From positions 1,488,001 through 1,552,000 of the forward strand of contig NZ_CP018091.1 in assembly GCF_001885215.1 (NCBI RefSeq): a DNA stretch of 64,000 nt, in the 5' to 3' direction. A program made the position numbers and the translations under genes. The notes beneath the pieces were generated by a model. That model did not search any database and was not told the DNA's origin. It worked only from the letters and a program-made list of their open reading frames with translations. Shown in pieces: positions 39,322 to 48,197 of this stretch. The first letter of the stretch is position 1. Every line of letters begins with the position of its first letter. Origin of the DNA: Synechococcus sp. SynAce01 (GTDB lineage: Bacteria; Cyanobacteriota; Cyanobacteriia; PCC-6307; Cyanobiaceae).

Positions 39322-39821
39322 TGCGTCGCCAACGACTCTCGATGATCCGCGCTTCGGCCGCTGCCCTCTGCGGGCTGGCTCTGTTGAGCGCCTGCGGTCG
39401 GCACGACCCACCCGAGGCCATCGATCTCACCACCTTCATCGTGGCCTCCCGCAATCAGCAGACTTCGAAAACTGTGCTGGCAACCGCCGGCCAGCGGGCC
39501 ATGCGATTTGATCCCGATACCCTCGCCTGTGAGGGGGTCGGCGAATACCGGCAGGTGGGCCCCAGCACCGATGTGCTGATCCGCGATGAAAGGGGCGATG
39601 TGATCGGCTCGGGTGTCCTGGGGGCGGGAACGGTGCTGGCGAAAGAGCGGGACGCCGATGGCAGTTGGGTCTACCGGGGCTGCAAGTTCTCCGCCACCAT
39701 TCCGCTGCTGGGTCCAGCCAGGATTTATACCGTGGAGCTGGCCAAGGGCAAGTTCGGGGTCCGGCGCCACATCAGTGAACTTGCGGCCTTATCCGGCGTG
39801 GTGGTGATCGACCTGGAGTGA
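39321..39821 (+). CDS. Small predicted lipoprotein
   Basis: A 166-residue protein with a type II signal: basic MRRQRLSMIR, a hydrophobic stretch and the lipobox LLSAC with lipidated Cys25. The mature part is beta-rich and has two further cysteines (TLACEGVG and YRGCKFS) that could pair. It overlaps the previous stop (TGATG), so it is the last gene of the plus-strand kdsA operon, and converges with the first ligase gene, sharing 33 bases. Lipoproteins in glycan operons often serve export or anchoring; that is inference. Confidence 0.75.
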   Translation: MRRQRLSMIRASAAALCGLALLSACGRHDPPEAIDLTTFIVASRNQQTSKTVLATAGQRAMRFDPDTLACEGVGEYRQVGPSTDVLIRDERGDVIGSGVLGAGTVLAKERDADGSWVYRGCKFSATIPLLGPARIYTVELAKGKFGVRRHISELAALSGVVVIDLE

Positions 39822-41060
39822 ACGCTTTTGCAGGCTGGAGGGGGGATAGATCGCGGCCAGGAAATAGCCGAACAGGGCGGTGAGGATGGGGACCTTCATC
39901 ATCCCCAGCTCCACCATGTGGAAGCCGAGTAAGTAGAGGAACAGGGCCGTGCTGCTGAAGGCCAGTGCCCGACCCATCTCCTGGCCGCGTCCAGGCTGAG
40001 GGCTGTGAGCCGTGTTGCGCAGCACTCGGCGGATCATCAGCACCAGGAAGAAGACGACCAGGGCAAGGGGAACGACCCCGTTCTCTGCCCAGATCTGCAG
40101 CAACAGATTGTGAGAATGGGTGAGAAAGCGGCCGGTCACCTCGGGGGTGCAAAAGAGTTGCCAGGAGTTCTGAAAGCCGACCCCATAGATGAACCGGTTC
40201 TCCCCCATGAACGGCAGTCCGAGATAACACCCCCAGACCCGGAACCTGCCGATGTCGTTGGCGATGTTCTCCGCTCCGTAAAGATTGTTGAACCAGCCGA
40301 GCAGGCTGCCCGGGGCGCTGATCTCCACGACCAGGACGATGGCCAAGAGCGAGAGCGGCACCAGCACAGCAGCCAGGCCGAGGCCGCGCCGGGCAGCTGG
40401 GGAGAGCCGATGGCGGTTGATCAGCAGAGCCGCCAGCAGCAGGGCCAGGGGCACCAGCCCCAGGGCCGCCCGAGAGGTGGTAGCCCTCGCCAGGATCATG
40501 CTGGCGGCGATGCACGGCAGCATCGGCAGCCACCAGCGCACCTGACGCCGACCCAGCAACGCGGCCATCACACCGCAGAGGGCGCCCACTCCAGCCAGCA
40601 GGGCCGTCTGGTTCTTGGTGAGGCTGTGGGCCTGATACTCGATCGCCCACCAGGCGAAATCGATGATCACTTCGGCGTTGAGCAGCACGCCCAGCAGGCA
40701 GGCCCCACTCACTAGGGCGGCCGTGCGACGCCAGCGCTGGGCGCTGCGGCCGAAGCCCACCAGGAAAGCGATGATGATCAGTACGTAGTCCATGTGCGAG
40801 ACCGGGGTCGGACCGTCCTCGAGCACGATTCCCCGCACATTCAGCGCCAGAATAGCCAGTGCTCCCCACGACCAGGGCAGGGCGCTGGTTAGGCGCAGGG
40901 TCTCGATGGCGAGCCAGATCGTGGTGGCTCCGGCGCTGTAGCGCTTGCCGTCTTCGATGAACAGCATCACAACGGCCAGCACCAGGCTGGCGTCGCTGAT
41001 CAGTGACACAAAAAACTGGCGGCTGAGTCGGTTGCCTGTCGTCGGATCCGCTCGTTTCAA
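39789..41060 (-). CDS. O-antigen ligase/polymerase-family membrane protein (copy 1)
   Basis: A 423-residue protein with about ten to eleven membrane helices. It shows the Wzy_C/WaaL pattern: a large periplasmic loop after the middle helices and, near residue 330, THSHNLLLQIWAENG, the His-Asn...Glu/Asp-Gly block of O-antigen ligases and polymerases. Such enzymes join undecaprenyl-linked glycans to lipid A or to each other. It starts in a 4-base overlap with the stop of copy 2 on the same strand. Ligase versus polymerase cannot be told from sequence. Confidence 0.82.
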   Translation of the reverse strand: MKRADPTTGNRLSRQFFVSLISDASLVLAVVMLFIEDGKRYSAGATTIWLAIETLRLTSALPWSWGALAILALNVRGIVLEDGPTPVSHMDYVLIIIAFLVGFGRSAQRWRRTAALVSGACLLGVLLNAEVIIDFAWWAIEYQAHSLTKNQTALLAGVGALCGVMAALLGRRQVRWWLPMLPCIAASMILARATTSRAALGLVPLALLLAALLINRHRLSPAARRGLGLAAVLVPLSLLAIVLVVEISAPGSLLGWFNNLYGAENIANDIGRFRVWGCYLGLPFMGENRFIYGVGFQNSWQLFCTPEVTGRFLTHSHNLLLQIWAENGVVPLALVVFFLVLMIRRVLRNTAHSPQPGRGQEMGRALAFSSTALFLYLLGFHMVELGMMKVPILTALFGYFLAAIYPPSSLQKRSLQVDHHHAG

Positions 41061-42451
41061 TGGAGGGCTGGCAAAGAAGGGGCAGAGGTTCGCTGTGATG
41101 GTGAGCGGACCCAGAAGCTGCAGGCCGGCAGAAAGCCGAACAGCAGGGTGAGCATCGTCACCTTCAGCGTCGTCAGCTCGAAGATGTTGAAGATCAGCAG
41201 AAACAGGCAGCTGGCCAGCAGCGCCGGCCCGATCAGATGGGCCCTTGGGCCATCGACGCCCGTGCCACTGCTGGCGCTCAGCAGCCGTTTCAGCCGACCG
41301 AAGACCAGGACCGCCGCCAGGGTCACGGCGGCAGCACTGATCAAGCCTGAGTCGGCCACGATCTGGACGATGAAGTTATGGGCGTGGCTCACGGTGATGC
41401 CCACATCCTCGTCGCAGAAGCGGACCATCGCTGCTCCATACCCTGCCCCGAAAAACCAGAAGCCCGGCTCCAGGAAGGGCAGGCCGAGATAACAGGCCAG
41501 CACGGTGAGGCGGCCGTCATCCCCACTGGATTTCCGCTCGAAAAACGTATGCAGCAAGCGTGAGTCAAGCCCGCTCTGATGCAGCAGGACCAGGGCCAGC
41601 GCCGCAGCTCCGATCACCAGGGCCAGCCTGCGGGGCCGCCACCAGTCCCGCCGCGGTGGATGGCCATCCGCTCTTGCTGGTGTGGAGGGGGACTGGCGCG
41701 TGAGCAGCAGAGCTGCTGCCACCAGCAGCGGAGGCAGCAGCATGGCCAGCCGTGAGCCGGTGGCGAAGGCCGCGATGGCGCTGCTGGTGGCCGCCAGCGT
41801 CATCAAGATCCGCAGACTCCCGCTGCTGCGGATCGCCACAGCAGCGCTCTGACAGAGGCTCAGACCACAGAGAAAGGCCGTCTGGTTCACGCTCAGGGAG
41901 CCGACCCGGAAGTATTGGCCGCCCCAGGACTGGGCGAGATAGCCGGGCAGATCGGCCTGGCCTGCCCAGATGGCCTGCAGCGAGACGCTCAAGGGGGTGA
42001 GGTTGAAGACAAAACCGATCACAGCGGCCACCGCGATGGCCACCAGGGAGGCCTGCCAGTGCCGCAGCGGTCGCCCCAGGCCAGCCACGAAGGCGGTGAT
42101 CACCACGATGTACGCAATGTGAGAAAAGGGCTTGGGGCCCTCGTGCAGCACCACGCCGCGCAGATTGAGCAGCAGAATCAGAATCAGTGCCCAGTTGAAG
42201 GTCTGGCTTCCCGGGCTGATCGCCAGCCTCAGCACCAGCCAGAGCAGGCCCACCAGGGCACTGGTCACATCGCTCTGAGTCCAGGCCATCAACACGCCCA
42301 GACCAAGCAGAACATCGCTGCTCCGCTCCAAGGGTTCGCGGTGCCGCTCGATCCAGGCCCTGGATCTCTCGGCGATGGGCTCGACCCACCAGCTGGGCTC
42401 CCTCGCCTGCTTCGCGTCGATGGGGCCGGCCTCAGACATCGATGGCGCCAA
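41057..42451 (-). CDS. O-antigen ligase/polymerase-family membrane protein (copy 2)
   Basis: A 464-residue paralogue of the next gene downstream, with the same order of membrane helices and the matching VSHAHNFIVQIVADSG block. Shared stretches around a CYLGLPF segment and the late LTLLFGF/LTALFGY helix show a tandem duplication that has diverged strongly. A 40-residue soluble N-terminus precedes the first helix. One copy could polymerise and the other ligate. Upstream is a 157-base region with three inverted repeats. Confidence 0.82.
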   Translation of the reverse strand: MAPSMSEAGPIDAKQAREPSWWVEPIAERSRAWIERHREPLERSSDVLLGLGVLMAWTQSDVTSALVGLLWLVLRLAISPGSQTFNWALILILLLNLRGVVLHEGPKPFSHIAYIVVITAFVAGLGRPLRHWQASLVAIAVAAVIGFVFNLTPLSVSLQAIWAGQADLPGYLAQSWGGQYFRVGSLSVNQTAFLCGLSLCQSAAVAIRSSGSLRILMTLAATSSAIAAFATGSRLAMLLPPLLVAAALLLTRQSPSTPARADGHPPRRDWWRPRRLALVIGAAALALVLLHQSGLDSRLLHTFFERKSSGDDGRLTVLACYLGLPFLEPGFWFFGAGYGAAMVRFCDEDVGITVSHAHNFIVQIVADSGLISAAAVTLAAVLVFGRLKRLLSASSGTGVDGPRAHLIGPALLASCLFLLIFNIFELTTLKVTMLTLLFGFLPACSFWVRSPSQRTSAPSLPALH

Positions 42452-42608
42452 TCGGAGTCAGGTGGGACCCAAGAATCTTGGCCCCCGAGCCAAACAGGTG
42501 AGTGGATGGTACCAAGCTCTGCTGCTGAAGGCCTCGAATCAGCAGCAGGCTGTGCCAATCAAGCTTGAGGGGATCAAGCTGAGCCCATTTGAAATTGACA
42601 AACCTCAA
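42452..42608 (-). promoter_or_regulatory. Intergenic region with three dyad symmetries upstream of the ligase pair
   Basis: Between the GT39-like gene and the ligase pair (all minus strand). It holds CCAAGA-A-TCTTGG at 42469-42481, a strong stem CTGCTGCTGA/TCAGCAGCAG (42519-42528 and 42539-42548, 10-base loop, extendable by AGC/GCT), and the palindrome TCAAGCTTGA at 42559-42568 with a partial direct repeat ATCAAGCT at 42573. No T-run follows the stem, so it is not a plain terminator. Likely a promoter or leader for the ligase genes. Confidence 0.45.
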
Positions 42609-44153
42609 CTACTTGGCGCATCTCTGCAGCCCAAAGGATTGGGGCTGTTGTTCTGAATCTACGTTCAGGATCACAAAGGTGCTGGATCGCGAAAATTGTC
42701 TGGGTTCCCAGCAGGAGGCTTCTGGGTGGGAGGCGAGCAGTGGCCGGATCAATTCCTGTTCACCGTGTAATCCGATGAACGGAAGTCTGACTGTTGCCCA
42801 GCGATCCGCTTGATCACGCTCAATACGCACCACAGGGATCGTATCGAAATAGGGGCGGAGCCGCTCTTTCTTGGCAGAGTTGCTGGAGCATCCCTGGCTG
42901 CAGAGGTCTGTTGCACGCAGGAAGCTGGCTAATTGCTTGTAGTTTTGCTGGGGATAGATTTTGGCGGAAAGAACCTCTTGAGAATGCCCGAAGTGCATGG
43001 CAATGGTGACGGCCAAAACGATCGCGGTGGCTCGTCTGGTCTGGGTGCTGCCGCTGTTGAACAGGGCCTGGCCGCCATCGGCTAGGGCGAGAGCCAGGGC
43101 AGGCAGTAGAACGATGAAATACCGCTCGACAGAGAGAGGTTTGATCAGATCAATCAGACAGATCAGCCCTAGAAATGTGGCGGCGCCAGCAAGCAGCTTC
43201 AGGGCTTCCTTGCTGTTGGGATCGCAGCGCAGCTCCTGATGCAGGCGTGAAGGCCGCGATTGCTGCCGCTTTCTCTCACCCAGCGCCCAGGCCAGAGTGG
43301 TCATCAACGCCAGGGCCAGGGCAACGCTGAAGGCAGGGAAGACCCCGTTGAAGGCCGCCTTGATCACGCCGACGACTGGCTGAGGTTCAATCCAGGCGGT
43401 TCGACCGCCGCCGCCGCCGAACAGGCGATGCAGCAGCGGCCAGGCAGTCAGCGACACCAATAAGATCAGTCCATGGCGCCGGCGACCCAGGCAAGGTGCG
43501 CCTGAGCGAAGGTCTAGGGCAACCAGGGTGGCGGCATAGAACAAGCCGAAGTAATGGCTCAGGGACAGCAGCAGCAGCGATAGGCCAAAACCAAGGCGAA
43601 GTCTGTGGAGTTTCGATGGGCGGATGGCCAGGCCCGGCCGCTGTGATCGCCACAGCAAGGTCATCGTGGTCACCGCTGTTGTTGCGAACAGCAGCGCCCA
43701 GGCGTAGGGCCTGACCTCCTGGGCATACAGGCTGAATAAGGGGCTGGTGCCCAGAAACAGAATCGCGATCAGCTGGCGCGTGAATCCGCCGCCGCGGGTG
43801 GCCACGGCCATGGCAATCAGGCTCAGCCAGGCTGGAATCAGGCTCAGCAGCCGGGTGGAGATCTCACCAGACCCGAACAGGCCGATCCAGGCTTTCAGCA
43901 GAACCAAATGGAAAGGAGGGTGGGTGTCTGGAAAGATCCAGATCTTGAAAAGATCCGCCCATGACTCGACGCTGGCAGCTCCAATCGTGAACAGCTCATC
44001 GTGCCAATAGGAGTAAGCCTGAAATAATCCGCGCGAACTCAGAAGAGCTAGGCCGATCAGAGCCACCAGCAGAATGAAGCGCTGCAGCCTTGCCTTGGTG
44101 CAGGGAGCACCGCTTGATCCAGTGGTGGGATCTGGGTTGTGGACCGCCTTCAT
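42609..44153 (-). CDS. GT39-like GT-C glycosyltransferase, polytopic
   Basis: A 514-residue membrane protein of the PMT/ArnT-like GT-C group. The N-terminal pattern is typical: one helix, then YWHDELFTI with the catalytic-type Asp-Glu pair, then DTHPPFHLVLLKAW and a STRLLSLIPAW segment. About nine further helices follow, then a soluble C-terminal domain of about 130 residues. These enzymes use polyprenyl-phosphate sugars outside the cytoplasm. ATG 44153 is chosen because longer starts run into the pcrA gene, whose stop is 20 bases upstream. GC is lower than in the flanks. Confidence 0.78.
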   Translation of the reverse strand: MKAVHNPDPTTGSSGAPCTKARLQRFILLVALIGLALLSSRGLFQAYSYWHDELFTIGAASVESWADLFKIWIFPDTHPPFHLVLLKAWIGLFGSGEISTRLLSLIPAWLSLIAMAVATRGGGFTRQLIAILFLGTSPLFSLYAQEVRPYAWALLFATTAVTTMTLLWRSQRPGLAIRPSKLHRLRLGFGLSLLLLSLSHYFGLFYAATLVALDLRSGAPCLGRRRHGLILLVSLTAWPLLHRLFGGGGGRTAWIEPQPVVGVIKAAFNGVFPAFSVALALALMTTLAWALGERKRQQSRPSRLHQELRCDPNSKEALKLLAGAATFLGLICLIDLIKPLSVERYFIVLLPALALALADGGQALFNSGSTQTRRATAIVLAVTIAMHFGHSQEVLSAKIYPQQNYKQLASFLRATDLCSQGCSSNSAKKERLRPYFDTIPVVRIERDQADRWATVRLPFIGLHGEQELIRPLLASHPEASCWEPRQFSRSSTFVILNVDSEQQPQSFGLQRCAK

Positions 44154-44172
44154 CTGGGCCGACAGGGGCTGC

Positions 44173-46602
44173 TCATGGCAGGGGCTCAATCGGTGCCAGG
44201 CGCGGGTCGAGGATCTTCGGGCCCATGCCCTCAAACTTCACCGCGATCGAGATCTTCTCGCCGCTACCGAACAGGTGGGTGATCGTGCCGTCGCCGAAGC
44301 TGGCGTGGCGCAATTGATCGCCAATCGCCCAGGTCCGGGCCGGCGCACGCCGCCGCACCGCATTGGCCGGGGCTGCGGGGCTGCCACCGGCGGCCACCCG
44401 TTGGCTGTCCTCGCGATCGACCCGAGTGAGGCGATCCAGCCGCTGCTCCCGCCGGATGGACGCGCCACCGCTCTGGGGGATGTCGCCCTGGATCAGCTCC
44501 GGCGGCAGTTCCGAGAGAAACACCGACGGCACCGCCGGCTCGCGCATGCCGCCCCAGAGCCGCCTTTCGCTGGCGTGGGAGAGGAACAGCCGCTCCTTGG
44601 CGCGGGTTATACCCACGTAGCAGAGGCGCCGCTCCTCCTCCAGGGCGGAGGGATCCTCCAGGGAGCGGTAGCTGGGGAAGAGACCCTGCTCCAGGCCCAC
44701 GAGGCAGACCACAGGAAACTCCAGCCCCTTGCTGGCGTGCAGGGTCATCAGGGTGACCCGGTTGGCCTCGGTGTCCTTGCTGTCGGCGTCGCTGGCCAGG
44801 GCGGCAGAGGCCAGGAAGCCCTCCAGCGAGCCCTCCTCGTTTTCTTCCTGGTATTGGAGGGCGGCATTGACCAGCTCCTGCAGGTTGCGCCGCCGTTCTT
44901 CGGCCTCATCAGTGCCCTCGGTGATCAACTCGGCCAGGTAGCCGCTCTGTTCCATCACCCGTTGCACCAGCTCCGAGGGGGGCGCGTCCTGGATGCGGCT
45001 GCCCAGATCCCCGATCAGTTCGCTGAACTGCAACAGTCCCTTGGCGGAGCGGCCTGCCAGGGAACGCACGGCCTCCGGATCGCTGACCACCTCCCAGAGC
45101 GGCAGACCCAGCTGGGCGGAGGCGTCGGTGAGGCGCTGCACGGTGGTTTTGCCGATGCCGCGCCGCGGCACATTCAGCACCCGCAGCAGGCTGACGCTGT
45201 CGGCCGGGTTCACCAGCAGGCGCAGGTAGGCCAGCATGTCCTTGATCTCGCGCCGGTCGTAGAAGCGCAGCCCCCCCACAACGATGTAGGGGATGCCCCA
45301 GCGCACCAGCGATTCCTCCATCGCCCGGCTCTGGGCGTTGGTGCGATAGAGGATCGCCATGTCGCCCCAGCTCAGCTCGGGGTGGGCCGCCTCCAGCATC
45401 CGCAGTCGGTGCACCACCGCTTCGGCTTCGGCGATCTCGTCGTCGCAGCGGGTGAGGGTGATCAGTTCGCCTTCGCCGCGGGTGGGCCGCAGCACCTTGT
45501 CGATGCGCTCGCTGTTGTGGGCGATCAGGGCGTTGGCCGCCGCCAGGATCGTGGCGGTGGAGCGGTAGTTCTCCTCCAGCTTCACCATCGTGCGGGTGGC
45601 TTCGTCGCTGGCCCGATCGCCGAAGTCGTCCTGGAAGCCCATCAGGATCGTGAAATCGGCCGCCCGGAAGCTGTAGATGCTCTGGTCGGCGTCGCCGACG
45701 ACGAACACCGAGCGCTGGCCCCAGTCGTCGAACTGCTCGGGGTCGCGGCCGCCCGTGACCAGCAGCTTGATCAGGTCGTACTGGGTGCGGTTGGTGTCCT
45801 GGTACTCATCCACGAGCACGTGGCGAAAGCGGCCGTGCCAGTAGTGACGCACCTGTTCGTTGCTCTGCAGCAGTTGGACGGGCAGCAGCAGCAGATCGTC
45901 GAAGTCGAGGGCGTTGTTGGCGGCCAGGGCGCGGCGGTAGAGCCTGTAGGCCTCGGCCTCCTTGCGGCCACGCATCCCTTCGGCCTTCGCCTCCATCACA
46001 TCGGGCAGCCAGCCCTGGTTCTTGGCATTGCTGATCGCCCAGCGCACCTTCTTGGGCTCAAAGCGCTTGGGATCCAGTCCCAGCTCCTGGGTGACGATTT
46101 CTTTAACCAGGGTCTGGGCGTCAGATTCGTCGTAGATCGAGAACTGACGGGTCCAGCTGAGCCCTTCGGGGTCCTTGTACTTGTCGATGTCGAAGCGCAG
46201 CAGCCGCGCGAACAGGGCATGGAAGGTGCCGATCCAGAGCTCCTTGGTCACTTCCCGGTAGATGCGGTTGCGCAGCTGCCGCTGCTGCTGGGGCATGAGG
46301 GTGCTGTAGGGCTGGCCGAACTGACTGCTGGCCAGGCGCTGGGCCAGGAGCAGCTCCAGTCGGTCCTTCATCTCCCGCGCCGCCTTGTTGGTGAAGGTGA
46401 CGGCCAGTAGCTGGTGGGGGTCGGCGCCGTGGTGGCCGATCAGGTGGGCGATGCGGTGGGTGAGAGCTCGCGTCTTGCCGCTGCCCGCTCCGGCCACCAC
46501 CAGCAAGGGGCCGTTGTGGTGATCGACGGCGCGGCGCTGGGCCTCATTGAGTCCACCCAGGAAGCCACCCGAGTCGGAGGGGGTATGACTAGTACTAGGC
46601 AT
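44173..46602 (-). CDS. pcrA: ATP-dependent DNA helicase PcrA/UvrD (SF1A)
   Basis: 3'-5' helicase for nucleotide-excision and mismatch repair and for replication restart. The 809-residue protein has all SF1A motifs: GAGSGKTRAL (about 37-46), TFTNKAAREM, the Walker B block LVDEYQDTN, QSIYSFRAAD, LEENYRST, LMTLHASKGLEF and CYVGITRAKERL. The C-terminus (about 740-809) is a basic segment plus a Tudor-like RHASFGDGTITHL block usual for PcrA. It is an information-processing gene inside the glycan block, its stop 20 bases from the GT39-like start. Confidence 0.95.
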   Translation of the reverse strand: MPSTSHTPSDSGGFLGGLNEAQRRAVDHHNGPLLVVAGAGSGKTRALTHRIAHLIGHHGADPHQLLAVTFTNKAAREMKDRLELLLAQRLASSQFGQPYSTLMPQQQRQLRNRIYREVTKELWIGTFHALFARLLRFDIDKYKDPEGLSWTRQFSIYDESDAQTLVKEIVTQELGLDPKRFEPKKVRWAISNAKNQGWLPDVMEAKAEGMRGRKEAEAYRLYRRALAANNALDFDDLLLLPVQLLQSNEQVRHYWHGRFRHVLVDEYQDTNRTQYDLIKLLVTGGRDPEQFDDWGQRSVFVVGDADQSIYSFRAADFTILMGFQDDFGDRASDEATRTMVKLEENYRSTATILAAANALIAHNSERIDKVLRPTRGEGELITLTRCDDEIAEAEAVVHRLRMLEAAHPELSWGDMAILYRTNAQSRAMEESLVRWGIPYIVVGGLRFYDRREIKDMLAYLRLLVNPADSVSLLRVLNVPRRGIGKTTVQRLTDASAQLGLPLWEVVSDPEAVRSLAGRSAKGLLQFSELIGDLGSRIQDAPPSELVQRVMEQSGYLAELITEGTDEAEERRRNLQELVNAALQYQEENEEGSLEGFLASAALASDADSKDTEANRVTLMTLHASKGLEFPVVCLVGLEQGLFPSYRSLEDPSALEEERRLCYVGITRAKERLFLSHASERRLWGGMREPAVPSVFLSELPPELIQGDIPQSGGASIRREQRLDRLTRVDREDSQRVAAGGSPAAPANAVRRRAPARTWAIGDQLRHASFGDGTITHLFGSGEKISIAVKFEGMGPKILDPRLAPIEPLP

Positions 46603-46802
46603 AAGTGCAGCTTAGGGTCTGGCCTCCGGATTGACTGCGACTACATCCAGCTCATGAGTGGCCTTCCATCGTTATCGCCGAGGTGTTTGAAGCCAGGGAT
46701 GGAAGTGTGAATAACTTCAATAGTTTTGAGCCCAGTGGTTTAGAGGCGACTCGCCAGGATTGCTTTTTCTGTATCCTTCGCCAAGCTCCAGAGGATTTTG
46801 GC
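46603..46802. other. Divergent intergenic region, pcrA / membrane protein
   Basis: A 200-base region of reduced GC between divergent genes. It must hold both promoters, but no -10 or -35 pair stands out. TTCCATC (near 46660) and GATGGAA (near 46695) form a 7-bp inverted repeat with a long loop. A GTG at 46683 opens the downstream frame, but a better start lies at 46803. Confidence 0.3.
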
Positions 46803-48176
46803 ATGGTTAAGTCAGTCGTGCGTCATTGGCTTGGTCGAGCCCGCATCAACTGGCGACGGGCGGATGGTAGTCGGGAGGGGATGGTTGTAGTGGGGGTGAG
46901 TCTATTTACGGCCGGCTTAACTTTAATAACGCTGCTTCGTCAGTACTCTCTTTATGCTCGAGTCGGATCTGTTCACACCACAAGGCTGCTGAATTCGGCT
47001 CAGGCCTGGATCGATCATGGATTTTGGAATCTGGGCGGATTTCTTCTATTTCAGAGGGATTATGGAGGTGAATTTCCTGAACAGTTGTATAAGTCACATG
47101 TTTCTCTTTATGCGCTGCCTCATTTCATTGGACTGTCCCTCGGCGGCGAGGCTGGCTTTGCTGCCGTAGTGGTTGCGATCCCGGTAATCACTGCTCTGGT
47201 GATGGCCCTTGGTCTCGCCGTCATCGCCTTTTACGCTTGTCTGGGCCAGGTATCTAGCGGCTCTGATGAGGGCTCGTCCCGCAGCATGGCCTGGGTGGCG
47301 GGAGGTGTAGCCTTCTCGGTCGCATTCAGCTCTGAGCCGGTATGGGGATTGGCTTGGAACAACTTCGATGGCTCCTTGGCAATCCTTCTATTGGTTGTCT
47401 CTGTCGCCATCTCGGTGGCTAAGCCAGCATGCCGTTCGTGGCAGAAGGTCTCTACATTTTTTCTGCTTCTTTCTGCTCTCAGTTGTGGCCGGTTCGGTAT
47501 TTTGCTCGCTTTTGTGCTGTCGCTGGTGAAGCTGATGGCTCCTCCTGCGCCCACGGTCATCGCCGCCTCCCTGCGCCGTCCATTCTTTAGATGGCCCATT
47601 ATCGCTGGCATCTTCTTCCTTGCCGCGTCTCACTACATCAGGGTTTGGGTCTATGAAACTTGGTTTGGCTTCTCCTTCTTTGGCAGTGATGCATTGCTGA
47701 GGATGGGGCTCACCCACTGGTACAAGGAGCTGGGACAGCAGAATATCGACTACCAGACACCCCTGAGTGCCTTTACTTTCCTGTGGCGACAGTCGGAGAA
47801 TGCTATCGGGGAACTTCCTGCCTGGATGAATACCTATCATTTCCTCGTTTGGGTGTTTGCAGCCGCTGTATTTGCTCTCGTGGTTGCCTCCAGGAGCTCC
47901 TATCCGGCGCGCCCTTTTCTGGAGGTGTTTCTGCTTGTGCCGCTCTGCTGGTCGTTGCTACTGAATCAATCTGCTGCGGAGCATCCCGATCTTGTGGCCA
48001 TCCTTTGGTTGCCGGTTTACGTTCTCGGCTGGTCGCTTTTCTTGGCCGGGTTGTTCCGCTTTGTCTGTCATCGATGGAGGCGCACAGCGGCACTATGGTG
48101 TGTTGGCTCAATTCTGTACTTACTATTCCTGTGGCAAGTTCAGTATTTCCTCAGGGCCTATCCCAAGTTTCACTGA
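46803..48176 (+). CDS. Unknown polytopic membrane protein, low GC, possibly acquired
   Basis: A 457-residue protein with about nine to ten hydrophobic helices and a short basic N-terminus (MVKSVVRHWLGRARINWRR). I cannot assign a family; the overall shape (helices at both ends, a periplasmic loop after helix 1 around GFWNLGGFLLFQRDYGGEF) is like GT-C or EPS-repeat membrane enzymes. Its coding sequence is near 50% GC by eye against about 70% in the sulfotransferase and glycosyltransferases next to it, suggesting recent transfer. ATG 46803 is used because GAGG sits 8-11 bases before it. Confidence 0.7.
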   Translation: MVKSVVRHWLGRARINWRRADGSREGMVVVGVSLFTAGLTLITLLRQYSLYARVGSVHTTRLLNSAQAWIDHGFWNLGGFLLFQRDYGGEFPEQLYKSHVSLYALPHFIGLSLGGEAGFAAVVVAIPVITALVMALGLAVIAFYACLGQVSSGSDEGSSRSMAWVAGGVAFSVAFSSEPVWGLAWNNFDGSLAILLLVVSVAISVAKPACRSWQKVSTFFLLLSALSCGRFGILLAFVLSLVKLMAPPAPTVIAASLRRPFFRWPIIAGIFFLAASHYIRVWVYETWFGFSFFGSDALLRMGLTHWYKELGQQNIDYQTPLSAFTFLWRQSENAIGELPAWMNTYHFLVWVFAAAVFALVVASRSSYPARPFLEVFLLVPLCWSLLLNQSAAEHPDLVAILWLPVYVLGWSLFLAGLFRFVCHRWRRTAALWCVGSILYLLFLWQVQYFLRAYPKFH

Positions 48177-48197
48177 TTGAGGGTTGAGTAAGCTTTT

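Noticed and set aside
44074-46410. A 778-codon open frame opposite pcrA
   Set aside because: It is an antisense shadow of a clear SF1A helicase with all motifs; the translated sequence is low-complexity with no domain.
48177-48197. Intrinsic terminator at the T-run near 48193
   Set aside because: A run of six T follows the membrane-protein gene, but no stable stem precedes it.
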